Below, piece after piece: positions 40,485-49,190 of a stretch of DNA of 50,116 nucleotides. Source of the stretch: an uncultured Oscillospiraceae bacterium. Its GTDB lineage: Bacteria > Bacillota > Clostridia > Oscillospirales > Acutalibacteraceae. Each line of letters starts with the position of its first letter. The first letter of the stretch is position 1. Below the pieces are notes generated by a model that saw nothing but the letters and a program-made list of their open reading frames with translations, did not search any database and was not told the origin of the DNA. The position numbers and the translations under genes are program-made. Location of the stretch: contig CAJUPK010000002.1 of assembly GCA_910588415.1 (NCBI GenBank), positions 1 to 50,116 on the forward strand. The letters run 5' to 3'.

Positions 40485-40921
40485 CGGTCCCCCTCCCAAG
40501 CAGGCAGCAGGGCCTGGTCTAAAAACACCGCCAGCTGGCGGGAGAGCTGGTCCCGGCACTGGCGGTACACAGCCAGGTCCCCGCCAAAGGGGTCGGCCAC
40601 TGGCTCCGGCACATAGATGCGGGCAGCGGGCACGCCAGCCTGCTCCAAAATATAGGCGTGGGTCTGGGTCATGGGGAAAAACAGATCCCACTGGACCATG
40701 TCCTGGCTGGTCAGCCGCCGGGCCCGGTGGGCGGACAGGTCCACCCCCACCTCCCGGCAGGCCAGCAGGGCGTTTTCCGAGGCAGGCTGGCCCTCTATGG
40801 CTGAAAGCCCCGCGCTGGCCGCCGTCCCCTCCAGGCCCCGGCGCTGCAGCAGCTGCCGGAACAGTCCCTCCGCCATAGGGCTGCGGCAGGTGTTGCCTGT
40901 GCAGACGAATAGTATTTTCAT
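40481..40921 (-). CDS. low-molecular-weight phosphatase, YwlE-like protein arginine phosphatase
   Basis: A 146-residue phosphatase. The P-loop VCTGNTCRS contains Cys7 and Arg13 of the CX5R motif, and Asp110 in PVADPFGGD is the general acid. Thr11 in the loop is the residue that marks the YwlE protein-arginine phosphatase type rather than tyrosine phosphatases, which have a hydrophobic residue there. In Bacillus YwlE reverses McsB arginine phosphorylation in stress response. It is the first gene of a three-gene operon with rimI and tsaD. No mcsB is visible in the window. If the Thr rule fails, the call is a generic low-molecular-weight tyrosine phosphatase. Confidence 0.85.
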   Translation of the reverse strand: MKILFVCTGNTCRSPMAEGLFRQLLQRRGLEGTAASAGLSAIEGQPASENALLACREVGVDLSAHRARRLTSQDMVQWDLFFPMTQTHAYILEQAGVPAARIYVPEPVADPFGGDLAVYRQCRDQLSRQLAVFLDQALLPAWEGDR

Positions 40922-40992
40922 AGATTCTCCTGTCCTTTATGTATTCAAATCAGCGGGACAGCCCCCGGCTGCGCCAGACCGGAAGAAAGGCC

Positions 40993-41013
40993 GCGGGGAC
41001 CGGAAATCCCCGC
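40993..41013 (-). terminator. possible terminator after the DUF1861 gene
   Basis: On the minus strand GCGGGGA/TCCCCGC, seven base pairs, then GGCCTTTCTT; the T-run is weak. Confidence 0.4.
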
Positions 41014-41088
41014 GCCCTCTCCCCTGGACGGCGTTTTGGCTGGCAAAGGGTCCTGGGATAGGCCCAGGCCCTGGCCAGGCGCTTTGGT

Positions 41089-42042
41089 TTATCTTTTGAT
41101 GGGCGAGGAGAAGGGGTAGTCAATGACAATCCGCCCCTCTTGGACGTCGCCCATGCCCCCGTACAGGTCCGCTTTTCCGTCCGCCCGCATGACCAGCCCG
41201 GAGGTAAAGGTACAGTCCACCAGTTGGGGCCGCTTGGCCGGGCCAGCCGGATAGCAGGCCCGGGTGCCGATCACCTTTTTATTGCTGACCGCAAAGGTGA
41301 CGGGGTCAAACTCAAAGGCTGTGTTCATGTACACGGCCAGGGGTTCGCCCGCCTCCTGGGACTCTGTGTAGCTCTGGTGGGCCGCCACCCCCAGGCTGCC
41401 GTTCTCCAGCAGGTAGACCTGGTTGCAGCCTCCCCACTCCCCAGGGCCGAAAAGCCCCTCGATGGGCCGGGCAAGGGAAACCACCTCTCCGGTCAGCTCC
41501 TCCAAAGAGGAGATTCTGGCAAAGCCCACCAGGGAGGCGCTGCCGTACTTCTCCTCAATCTCCTTGCTTCTGGGCCGGGAGAACACCCCCAGCGAGCCGT
41601 CCGCCAGCTCTACCAGGCGGATGTCCTTCATCTGGTCCGGCCCGGTGGTGAAATACTCCAGGTCCTCCAGCTCCCTGCCCCGGTAGAAGTACCCATAGTA
41701 GGTGTCTATCTGGCCGCACTTCTTGCGCACATGGGTGCCGCCCATCACCAGCTCCCCGTGGAACAGGCTGATATAGGGGTCCTCCAGCTGATAGGCCCGG
41801 CTGCCCGGCACCAGGGTGTACGTGTCCGGGCCTGTCTCTTGGAACAGCCGCACCCAGGAGCCAGCCCAGACCTCCCGCTTCTCTACCCGGCCATATATAT
41901 AGGTCTTCCCGTTCCAGGAGAAGGGAATGGAGCAGTTGTACACATCGTACCCCTCCACCCCCTGGAAGCACAGGCTCACGCTCTCATATACTTTCTGGTC
42001 GATCTGGCGTTCAAACGCCGCCTTTTCTTCTTGGATTGACAT
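41089..42042 (-). CDS. DUF1861-family protein (beta-propeller fold expected)
   Basis: A 317-residue protein resembling DUF1861, which is related in fold to five-bladed glycoside hydrolase or phosphorylase propellers. Repeated blade-like runs are seen, such as IPFSWNGKTYIYGRVEKRE, YISLFHGELVMGGTHV, DIRLVELADGSLGVFSRPR and LENGSLGVAAHQSY, each with short strands and turns. Several Asp, Glu and His residues could be catalytic, but none is certain. No signal peptide, so cytoplasmic. It is alone, about 170 bases before the YwlE-like gene in the same direction. A glycan-processing role is plausible but not shown. Confidence 0.75.
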   Translation of the reverse strand: MSIQEEKAAFERQIDQKVYESVSLCFQGVEGYDVYNCSIPFSWNGKTYIYGRVEKREVWAGSWVRLFQETGPDTYTLVPGSRAYQLEDPYISLFHGELVMGGTHVRKKCGQIDTYYGYFYRGRELEDLEYFTTGPDQMKDIRLVELADGSLGVFSRPRSKEIEEKYGSASLVGFARISSLEELTGEVVSLARPIEGLFGPGEWGGCNQVYLLENGSLGVAAHQSYTESQEAGEPLAVYMNTAFEFDPVTFAVSNKKVIGTRACYPAGPAKRPQLVDCTFTSGLVMRADGKADLYGGMGDVQEGRIVIDYPFSSPIKR

Positions 42043-42491
42043 GGCAGCCCTCTCCTTGTCCTATGGATTCGGCCCGCGCCCGTTTCCGCCGGGGCAGGCT
42101 CTTTGGGGTGTTTCCCCTAAGCTGGCAAAAGTCCCCCTGAGATGGCTCTGCCAGCTCAAAAAAACGTGGGAACGCTTATGGAAACACACCCTGGCTTCTG
42201 CGCAGACTATATCACGGGCCAGCCTGTTTGTCAAGGCCTTTTCCGCAGATTGGGCCAGGGTTTTTTCCGGTATGGCAGGCCCGTCTGCTGGCTTTCCGGG
42301 TCCCTTCCCCTCTAAGGCCGCCCAGGGACAGCTTGCCTTTTTGCCGGGTTTGCGGTACAATAGGACGGACAACCCTTGAAAGGGGACTTTCCAGGGGCTG
42401 GCAGAGGCAAAAGCCCGCAGATAGGACAGCGGGGTTTCTGCCTGTCAAAGCGCCCTATTTTATACCAATTTTACACAAGAGAGGTATCGCC
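42043..42491. other. intergenic region between DUF1861 and DUF4317
   Basis: No gene is supported. It holds GTGTTTCC (42108-42115) paired with GGAAACAC (42180-42187) around an inner stem GCTGGCA/TGCCAGC (42121-42155), and the DUF4317 promoter. No clear promoter for DUF1861 was found. Confidence 0.5.
42333..42361 (+). promoter_or_regulatory. sigma-A promoter of the DUF4317 gene
   Basis: TTGCCT (42333-42338), 17-base spacer, TACAAT (42356-42361); the leader is about 120 bases. Confidence 0.72.
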
Positions 42492-43667
42492 ATGAACGAG
42501 AAGGAAATTGCTGAGATCCGCCGCCGGTTTCAGCCCCAGCACAGCAACATCACCCAGGTACACGGCTGCTATGTGAACAGCCAGGGGGAGATCATCTCCC
42601 AGTTTGGCCAGTCCCTGGCCTCTGCCTCTGAGGAGGAAGCGGAGAGCATTTTATCCGTGCTGAAACGCACGCTCTCCGGCACGCTGGGCAAGCAGCTGAA
42701 CGACATTGTGTTTGAGACCCGCCAGGTGGCTGACAGCGATGAGCACCGGATGCTGATGGCCCTGCGGGGATCTGGCCTGAAGGACCAGGAGGCGGTGCAG
42801 GGCTTTTACCAAAGGGTAATTGACAGCCTGCAGATGGAGGGCCCCTACTTGATTCTGCTGGCCCACGACACCTATGATGTTCCCTACCGCCTGAAGGACG
42901 GCGCGCCCAATCCAGACGGCTCCAGCGAGGTGTACGCCTATATTCTGTGCAGCGTCTGCCCGGTGAAGGAGGCCAAGCCCGCACTGCGCTACAATGTGCC
43001 GGACAGCGTGATATGCAGCCGGGGTCCGGACTGGCTCATCTCTCCCCCAGAGCTGGGCTTTCTGTTTCCAGCCTTTGACGACCGCAGCGCCAATATTTAC
43101 AACGCCCTGTACTACACCCGTAAAACCGCGGAGAACCACCCGGAGTTCATCCAGGGCGTCTTCTGTACAGAGCCGCCCATGCCTGCGGACCAGCAGCAGG
43201 AGACCTTTCGGGAGATATTGGCCGGGGCCCTGGAGGAGGACTGCAGCTACAGCCTGGTGCAGGAGGTCCACGGCCGCCTGACGGAGCTGGTGGAGGAACA
43301 CAAGGCCAGTAAAAATCCGGAGCCCCTGACCGTGTCCAAGCACACCATGCGCGGGATTTTAGAGGCCAGCGGCGTGCCGGAGGAGAAGGCCCAGGCCTTT
43401 GAAGAGAAGTACGACGAAGCCTTTGAAGGCGGCGCGGTCAGCCCCAAAAACCTGATCAACGTGAAGGAGTGCGTGGTGCGCACAGCCAACGCCACCATCA
43501 AGGTGGACCCGGACTGCGGGGACCTGGTGGAGACCCGGCTCATCAACGGCAGAAAGTACATACTGGTGCGCGTGGAGGGAGACGTGGAATTTAACGGCAT
43601 CCAGGTGCAGTTTGACCGGGAGCCCCCGGAAGAAGAACAGGGAGAAACGCCGTCCCCAGAGGAATAA
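42492..43667 (+). CDS. DUF4317-family protein
   Basis: A 391-residue protein starting MNEKEIAEIRRRF, typical of DUF4317, a family common in gut Clostridia and of unknown function. Middle residues include LILLAHDTYDVPYR and YILCSVCPVKEAKPALRY, and the C-terminal part has a tidy beta domain followed by an acidic tail (EEEQGETPSPEE). No signal peptide or membrane helix. AAGAGAGG precedes ATG at 42492; earlier in-frame starts lie before the promoter. A terminator follows. It is convergent with the coiled-coil gene downstream. Confidence 0.85.
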   Translation: MNEKEIAEIRRRFQPQHSNITQVHGCYVNSQGEIISQFGQSLASASEEEAESILSVLKRTLSGTLGKQLNDIVFETRQVADSDEHRMLMALRGSGLKDQEAVQGFYQRVIDSLQMEGPYLILLAHDTYDVPYRLKDGAPNPDGSSEVYAYILCSVCPVKEAKPALRYNVPDSVICSRGPDWLISPPELGFLFPAFDDRSANIYNALYYTRKTAENHPEFIQGVFCTEPPMPADQQQETFREILAGALEEDCSYSLVQEVHGRLTELVEEHKASKNPEPLTVSKHTMRGILEASGVPEEKAQAFEEKYDEAFEGGAVSPKNLINVKECVVRTANATIKVDPDCGDLVETRLINGRKYILVRVEGDVEFNGIQVQFDREPPEEEQGETPSPEE

Positions 43668-43677
43668 TCGACATACA

Positions 43678-43711
43678 AAAAGGAGAGGCTGGACAAAGCC
43701 TCCCCTTTTTT
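43678..43711 (+). terminator. terminator after the DUF4317 gene
   Basis: AAAAGGAGAGGCT and AGCCTCCCCTTTTTT pair with one mismatch, six-base loop. Confidence 0.8.
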
Positions 43712-43774
43712 CGTCTCTTCTATAGCTGTCTTCCATTTGTGCGGGCAGCACAGTCCGGTCCCGCTGGGGGCCCG

Positions 43775-44383
43775 CTATTCCACGGGCACATCCCCGCCGC
43801 TCTCTATGCAGAGGTCCTCCCCTGCCCCAGAGGCTCTGTCCACGCTTTGGCTCTGGTCCTGATTTTCCAGGTCCTCCCGCTTCAGCTCAGACTTCACCTT
43901 TTCTTTTTCCTCCTCCATCATCCGCATCACCATAGCCATCATATAGGCTTTGGGGTCGTGCTCCAGCAGGTACTGTTCGTCCTGGGGCGGCACCTTATGC
44001 CCTTTGCCGATATTGGCGGCAATCTTCATGCACTTTTTCATCTGGTCCAGGGCTTTTTGCAGGGCTTTTGCCTGCTGGTCGTTCTGCTCCCGCATCTGGA
44101 TGCTCTGCTGCTGCAGAACGCTCAGCATCTGCTTCGCTGCCTGCAGCTTCTCCTTTTTGGCCTGCATCCGCTTTTCCGCCGGAGAAGCGGGCTCCTCCTG
44201 GCCCTGCAGCAGCGCCTTGGCCTCTTCCGACAGCTCCAGCCGGTCCTCCTGGGGCCGCTGGGACGGTTCCTCTGGCACAGCCGTCTCCGCTTTATCCCTA
44301 GGGGCCTGGGACTGGGCAGGCTGCAGGTTCCTCCCCAAACGAGTCCTGCTGGCCGCACGGCCCGTCCGCAGATCCAATTCCAT
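43775..44383 (-). CDS. coiled-coil protein sharing a YL..DP.AY motif with the 35985 gene
   Basis: A 202-residue protein of unknown function. It has a disordered N-terminus (about 1-60, rich in Pro, Gln and charged residues), a coiled coil (about 70-120, KRMQAKKEKLQAAKQML...), the motif YLLEHDPKAY (138-147) preceded by GKGHKVPPQDE, and a methionine-rich helix (MMAMVMRMMEEE). A similar G......E..YL...DP.AY pattern occurs at 65-83 of the protein encoded at 35985-36782. The shared motif suggests related or interacting proteins. No membrane helix. The acidic tail is unstructured. Convergent with DUF4317; no assigned pathway. Confidence 0.7.
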   Translation of the reverse strand: MELDLRTGRAASRTRLGRNLQPAQSQAPRDKAETAVPEEPSQRPQEDRLELSEEAKALLQGQEEPASPAEKRMQAKKEKLQAAKQMLSVLQQQSIQMREQNDQQAKALQKALDQMKKCMKIAANIGKGHKVPPQDEQYLLEHDPKAYMMAMVMRMMEEEKEKVKSELKREDLENQDQSQSVDRASGAGEDLCIESGGDVPVE

Positions 44384-44711
44384 ATATGCTCCCTCCCTCT
44401 TGTCAGTTATCCGCGCACACGCCCTCTATACTATGGATATCGGCATAACCAGCGCAAAAATTAAGGCGGCGCGCAATCTTTTCGGCGGCTTCCAGAGGAG
44501 CCCTCTTGACTTTTCCCCTGGAAGCCGCTATACTATAGGAAATGGATATTTCCTATCCATGGGTTTGGTGCGGGAAGGGCCGTTGTATTGCTTATGCCCC
44601 TTGGAGCCAGGGCGGCAGCTTTTGGGTCTTCTGCAGGGGCTCTGGGAGCGGCCGTGATGGGGCTGGCCTGAGAGCATGTTGTCTGTGCTGAGAACTGAAT
44701 CATTATTACAT
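44384..44711. other. region upstream of tRNA-Ser with possible structured transcript
   Basis: No protein gene is supported. A strong promoter at 44506-44534 would produce a 170-base leader ending at tRNA-Ser. The leader begins with the hairpin AGGAAAT/ATTTCCT and contains nested pairs GGCCG/CGGCC, GCCCC/GGGGC and GCAG/CTGC. It is either tRNA leader or a separate small RNA. Confidence 0.5.
44506..44534 (+). promoter_or_regulatory. sigma-A promoter upstream of tRNA-Ser
   Basis: TTGACT (44506-44511), 17-base spacer, TATACT (44529-44534); start near 44541. Confidence 0.82.
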
Positions 44712-44800
44712 GGAGACGTATCGAAGTGGTCATAACGGGACTGACTCGAAATCAGTTGTACCTCACGGTACCGTGGGTTCGAATCCCACCGTCTCCGCCA
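44712..44800 (+). tRNA. tRNA-Ser (anticodon CGA)
   Basis: Acceptor GGAGACG pairs with CGTCTCC; anticodon loop CTCGAAA gives CGA; long variable arm as in class II tRNAs; T-arm GTGGGTTCGAATCCCAC; CCA encoded (44798-44800). It marks the left edge of a lower-GC region with an integrase, so its 3' end is a candidate attachment site. Confidence 0.95.
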
Positions 44801-44821
44801 AGGCGGTTCGTACCGCGCAAG

Positions 44822-44852
44822 AGAGCTGCAAGGGAAACTTTGCGGCTCTTTT
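44822..44852 (+). terminator. terminator after tRNA-Ser
   Basis: GAGCTGC and GCGGCTC pair with one G-U, followed by TTTT. Confidence 0.65.
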
Positions 44853-44879
44853 CCATAAAGGCCGGAGATGGGGAACGAG

Positions 44880-44899
44880 TTTGTCTTTTGCACGACAAA
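44880..44899 (+). promoter_or_regulatory. dyad upstream of the restriction gene
   Basis: TTTGTC and GACAAA, separated by eight bases, about 20 bases before the start codon. It could be an operator; no binding protein is known. Confidence 0.35.
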
Positions 44900-44920
44900 A
44901 ACGTAGAAGGAGGAGTCATT

Positions 44921-47452
44921 GTGAGAGGTTCAGAGTCCAGGCTGATAGAATATATGGAAGGGGCTAAAAAGCGCTTTGTCATCCCGGTCTACCAGCGGAA
45001 CTATAACTGGAAAACGGAAAACTGCAAACAGCTTTTTGACGATCTGCTGAAAATAATCCGGAATGGGAGAAAAAGCCACTTCTTTGGAAGCATCGTGTCG
45101 GTCTTTAACCCGGATGGCCGCTATACCGAGTTTCTTGTGATCGATGGACAGCAGCGGCTTACTACCGTGTCCCTCCTGCTCCTTGCCATGTACAACTTAA
45201 CAAAGGAAGGCGTGATTGTTCCCGCCACACCCTCCTTGACCCAGGAAATCTATGAGGGGTACCTTGTGGACAAGTTCCAGCCGGAGGAGACGCGCATCAA
45301 GCTCAAGCCGGTCAAGAATGACCAGCGTGCCCTGGGAAAGCTGTTTGAGGACAAAAAGGAGCACATCAAGGACTCCAACCTGACCGCAAACTACAGCTAT
45401 TTCTATGACCGCATTCAGAAACAGGAAATCACCATCGACGAACTCTTTGACGCGATTTGCCGTCTGGAGGTCATTGATATCCGGCTGAACAACGAGGATA
45501 ATCCCCAGCTCATTTTTGAGAGCCTCAACTCTACCGGCCTGGATTTGAGTGAGGGCGACAAGATTCGCAACTTTGTCCTGATGGGTCTACCTTCAAAGGA
45601 ACAGGAAGTCTATTATGAAAAGTATTGGAACCGCATTGAGGAGTGCACAGGCTATGATGCCAGCTCTTTCATTCGAGACTATCTCAGCTTAAAGCAGCAG
45701 TCCATTCCCTCACAGAAGCGCGTCTATGTGAATTTCAAAGAGTATGTGGAGCTGGGTAAAATGGAAACAGAACCTTTACTCAGAGAGCTCCTCGGGTATG
45801 CCCAGCGGTATCAGGTCTTGCTGAAAGGCGGCACCGCAAGCAAGGCTTTGAATGCTTGCATCATCCGTCTGAATCGTTTGGAAACAACGGTCACCCGGCC
45901 GTTTTTCTTGGAAGTCCTGCGTCTGCACGATGAGGGTACTCTGAGTATTTCAGAAGTCACGGAGATTTTTCTGATTGCCGAAAATTACCTGTTCCGCCGG
46001 AACATCTGCGATTTGCCCACCAACGCCCTGAACAAGATTTTCCTTATGCTGCACCGGGAGATCACCCGCTATGACGGCACGGAAAAGGATTATGTGGATA
46101 AATTCAAATACGCGCTTCTCTCAAAAAAGGAAAGGGCGCGTTTCCCGGATGACGAAGAATTCGGCGCAAGCTTTACGGAGCGCCAGGTCTACCAGATGAC
46201 CAACAAAAACAAGGTTTACATTCTGGAGCGCCTGGAAAACTATGGCACGCTGGAAGACAAGGACATTTATGCCCACTGCGACGATGGAACGTATTCCATC
46301 GAACACATCATGCCCCAGCATCTCACACCCGCGTGGATCAGGGAGCTTGGCGAGGACTATGAACAGATACACGAGCAGTGGCTGCATAGAATCGCCAACT
46401 TGACGCTGACCGCCTATAACTCTGCCTACAGCAACAGCTCCTTCCTTGAAAAGAAGAGCATGAAGAATGGTTTTGATGACAGCGGCCTTCGGATGAATAC
46501 ATATATCAGCAGAAAAGAGAAATGGACCCTGACAGAGTTAGAGGACCGCAGTCAGTATCTGCGCGGGCGGGCCATTGAGATCTGGGCGGCGCCTGTTACC
46601 ATTTTCAAGCCGCAGGAAAAGCAAATGGACACCTATACTTTGGATGATGACGAGAATTTGAGCGGCCGGACGATTATCCGGTTCCGCTACAAAAACGCCG
46701 AACAGCCGGTGACCAGTTGGGTGGAGATGTTCCAGAAGGTGTTTCAGATCTTGTATGCAGAGGACAAGTCCGTCATAACACGGCTGGCAGTATCCTACGA
46801 TGAAAACATCGGCTACCACTTTTCCATAGGCCCCCATGAACTGCTTAAATCGGTGGAGATCGGCGATGGGATTTATGTGTTGACAAATACAAGCACACAA
46901 AGCAAGCTTTCTGTCCTGAACCGTGTATTCAAGTTATATGACGCCGACCCTTCAGACCTTGTGTTCTATCTCCGGGATGAAAGCGAGGCCCTGGAGGATG
47001 AGAATGGCCCGCGTTATGCTCTGAGGAGGCAGTATTGGGCATACGCGCTGCCGATTATTAAAGAGGCCCACGGAGAAAACGGCCCTTTCAGCAATGTCAA
47101 TCCGTCCAGTATGAACTGGGTAAATGGGTTCTTTGGTGTTAATGGTTTTAATTTGTGCTGTGTTGCGAACTATGACTCTGCCCGGGTGGAGGTTTATCTT
47201 GGTCACGCAGACCGGGACGTTAACAAACAGACATTTGACGCGCTGATAAAACACAAGGGAGAGATTGAGTCTGCGCTTGGGATAGCCCTCCAATGGAGCC
47301 GTGGCGACGATATCAAGTCGTCAAAAGTGTACTATATGCTGAACAATGTAAGTATAGAGCATGAGGTGGATTGGCTGCAGATGGCTCGCTTTCACGCGGA
47401 ATGGAGCAAGAAATTCTATGATGTTATCGTGCCGTACCTATTGCGCACCTGA
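44921..47452 (+). CDS. GmrSD-type type IV restriction protein (DUF262-DUF1524-DUF4268)
   Basis: An 843-residue protein. The DUF262 domain (about 1-250) has IPVYQRNYNW (21-30) and DGQQR (75-79), the ParB-like NTPase motif of GmrS. A central region ends in a DUF1524 His-Me-type nuclease with EHIMPQH (461-467; His462 likely catalytic). The C-terminus (about 705-843) resembles DUF4268. Single-chain GmrSD relatives cut phage DNA with modified cytosines, using nucleotide hydrolysis, in the cytoplasm. The start is GTG at 44921, ten bases or fewer after GGAGGAG; the longer frame runs back through tRNA-Ser. Codon use is less GC-rich than the core genes. A terminator and integrase genes lie around it, so it is island cargo. 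Confidence 0.88.
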   Translation: MRGSESRLIEYMEGAKKRFVIPVYQRNYNWKTENCKQLFDDLLKIIRNGRKSHFFGSIVSVFNPDGRYTEFLVIDGQQRLTTVSLLLLAMYNLTKEGVIVPATPSLTQEIYEGYLVDKFQPEETRIKLKPVKNDQRALGKLFEDKKEHIKDSNLTANYSYFYDRIQKQEITIDELFDAICRLEVIDIRLNNEDNPQLIFESLNSTGLDLSEGDKIRNFVLMGLPSKEQEVYYEKYWNRIEECTGYDASSFIRDYLSLKQQSIPSQKRVYVNFKEYVELGKMETEPLLRELLGYAQRYQVLLKGGTASKALNACIIRLNRLETTVTRPFFLEVLRLHDEGTLSISEVTEIFLIAENYLFRRNICDLPTNALNKIFLMLHREITRYDGTEKDYVDKFKYALLSKKERARFPDDEEFGASFTERQVYQMTNKNKVYILERLENYGTLEDKDIYAHCDDGTYSIEHIMPQHLTPAWIRELGEDYEQIHEQWLHRIANLTLTAYNSAYSNSSFLEKKSMKNGFDDSGLRMNTYISRKEKWTLTELEDRSQYLRGRAIEIWAAPVTIFKPQEKQMDTYTLDDDENLSGRTIIRFRYKNAEQPVTSWVEMFQKVFQILYAEDKSVITRLAVSYDENIGYHFSIGPHELLKSVEIGDGIYVLTNTSTQSKLSVLNRVFKLYDADPSDLVFYLRDESEALEDENGPRYALRRQYWAYALPIIKEAHGENGPFSNVNPSSMNWVNGFFGVNGFNLCCVANYDSARVEVYLGHADRDVNKQTFDALIKHKGEIESALGIALQWSRGDDIKSSKVYYMLNNVSIEHEVDWLQMARFHAEWSKKFYDVIVPYLLRT

Positions 47453-47454
47453 AG

Positions 47455-47991
47455 TTAAGAAGTCATACACAGAAACTCTGCTATCAGTTCCCTATATTTT
47501 TCCACTCCTGGTTTCCTCAACATCTCCGGCGAGGCACAGTAAGCAATAAACTCTGCTTTCCCACAGTACCGCATCCCGCCCACACTGACGCTGCTGATTA
47601 CCCCCTTCCGCATCCAATCCCCCACCCTTTGGGGCGCACAGCCAATCAATTCAGCGGCCAGCTTTGTGGGCAGGGCGTCAGGATAGTCGGCCCACTTCAT
47701 CGTCAAAAAATCTTGAAATGCCGCGCAATTCTCTGGCGTAGGCTCAATCAATTTCTTCCTCGGCTTGTAGATATCAGAATTAAATTGCCCGTATAGCTCC
47801 GACAGAAATTCCGCCTCAGTATCCATTCTGCGCTTAAACTCCTTCGCATCGCTTGCCTTTATCAGGAATCGATGCGTCTTTTTCCCGGTATCAATGCACG
47901 GAATATAATCGTTCTCCAGCAAATACTTCAACTTTCGCTTTGAGATATGCAGGTAACGGTACAACTCGTCTGCGCTGAGATACTTCGCCAT
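47455..47991 (-). CDS. HTH protein beside the integrase
   Basis: A 178-residue protein, unrecognised as a named family. The N-terminus (LSADELYRYLHISKRKLKYLLENDYIPCI, about 5-33) looks like an excisionase/MerR-type winged helix, and residues about 100-160 (KLAAELIGCAPQRVGDWMRKGVISSVSVGG) look like a second one. It probably binds DNA as a directionality factor or regulator of the island. Its ATG lies two bases after the integrase stop. It is convergent with the restriction gene and ends two bases from it. Confidence 0.72.
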   Translation of the reverse strand: MAKYLSADELYRYLHISKRKLKYLLENDYIPCIDTGKKTHRFLIKASDAKEFKRRMDTEAEFLSELYGQFNSDIYKPRKKLIEPTPENCAAFQDFLTMKWADYPDALPTKLAAELIGCAPQRVGDWMRKGVISSVSVGGMRYCGKAEFIAYCASPEMLRKPGVEKYRELIAEFLCMTS

Positions 47992-47993
47992 CT

Positions 47994-49190
47994 TTACCCC
48001 TCGCTCTTATTATCAAAAATACCCGTGATAATATCTGCGCTGGCCTGTTTGCTGGCCTTGTCCAGATGGGCGTAAATGTTAGCCGTAGTGCTGATGTCAC
48101 TATGCCCAAGGAAGTTGGAAACATTGATAAGTGGTACATCGTGGCTAATGAGTATACTAGCCATTGTGTGTCGAAGGTCGTGATAGCGAATTTTGCGCAG
48201 CCCATACTTCTTGATGATATCACTAAAATGCTGTGTTACATACGATGGCCGAATCAGTCTGCCAAGCTGGTCGACGCACACAAAATCCATGTACCTTATA
48301 TCGTAACTTTTTCCGAACATCTTGCGGTAGACTTCCTGCTTTTCCCTCTCTGTTTCGAGCATTTCCCGAACCGGAGCCGGTAACGGTAATGTCCTTCTGC
48401 TGGATTTGTTTTTCATTTCTTCCACAGGCTCCACAATCTTTTCACCGTTACGCTCGTACTCAACGATTTTTGTATCCAACAGCACCGTGTTCTGCTCCCA
48501 ATCAATTCTCGACCATCGCACGCCGAGAGCCTCACTTCGGCGCAAGCCAAGCCCTCCTGCCAGTAGGATTGCGGGATAGATTGGGTCGGAGCGAGTAAGT
48601 TCCAACAGCGCTTTCAGCTCGTCCTCGGAGTAATTCTCGCCGTGAAATTTATTCTTCTTGGGCCTGTCCACCCGGTCGAAAGGATTGGCGTCGATCAGAC
48701 CATCTTTGAACGCCTGACTGAACGCTCGCCGCATTATGGCATGGTAATGGATAACCGTGTTGGCAGTCACGCCGTCAGCGAAGAGGGAATCGTAAAAGTC
48801 CTCGATATCTTTTGGCTGCAAATTACCAACCGTCAGCTTTGTTTTAGGCTCAAAGTACCGCCGGATTTTTCCATAAATCATGCCGTGATAGCTCTCATAA
48901 GTGTTGATTTGAATACTCGATTTAGCCCTGTTCAAGTAAGCACAGAGATAATCAAAAACCGAGAGACCGGCTGCAGGGTTTCCCCTGCGCACCAGGCTCT
49001 CGGCGTACTCGATTTCAAATTTGCTTACCACCTCTCGATAAGCTTTTTGTACCTTTGATTTCCCTATACCCTCCGGCAGGCCAAGCGCCCGCCAGACCGG
49101 TTTGGTTTTGCCATCCTCCTTGACTTGAATCACAGCATAGAGCCGCCCTTTCTTCGATTGCACACTGGCCGCAAATGTGTTTTTTGTCAT
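47994..49190 (-). CDS. tyrosine-family site-specific integrase
   Basis: A 398-residue recombinase of the Tn916/phage type. A likely Arm-binding N-terminus (residues 1-60) and a SAM-like core-binding domain (about 75-180) precede the catalytic domain with Arg217 (GLGLRRSE), Lys262, His337 and Arg340 (HDLRH), His363 (LGHSD) and the nucleophile Tyr373 (NIYAH). It would integrate and excise the island at a tRNA-like site. The ATG at 49190 has AAAGGAG before it and overlaps the stop of the upstream excisionase-like gene (ATGA). An in-frame ATG 13 codons earlier is weaker. All catalytic residues are present, so it looks functional. Confidence 0.93.
   Translation of the reverse strand: MTKNTFAASVQSKKGRLYAVIQVKEDGKTKPVWRALGLPEGIGKSKVQKAYREVVSKFEIEYAESLVRRGNPAAGLSVFDYLCAYLNRAKSSIQINTYESYHGMIYGKIRRYFEPKTKLTVGNLQPKDIEDFYDSLFADGVTANTVIHYHAIMRRAFSQAFKDGLIDANPFDRVDRPKKNKFHGENYSEDELKALLELTRSDPIYPAILLAGGLGLRRSEALGVRWSRIDWEQNTVLLDTKIVEYERNGEKIVEPVEEMKNKSSRRTLPLPAPVREMLETEREKQEVYRKMFGKSYDIRYMDFVCVDQLGRLIRPSYVTQHFSDIIKKYGLRKIRYHDLRHTMASILISHDVPLINVSNFLGHSDISTTANIYAHLDKASKQASADIITGIFDNKSEG

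Noticed and set aside
44726..44920. N-terminal extension of the restriction gene through tRNA-Ser
   Set aside because: The frame happens to be open across the tRNA and its terminator; the GTG at 44921 has the ribosome site.
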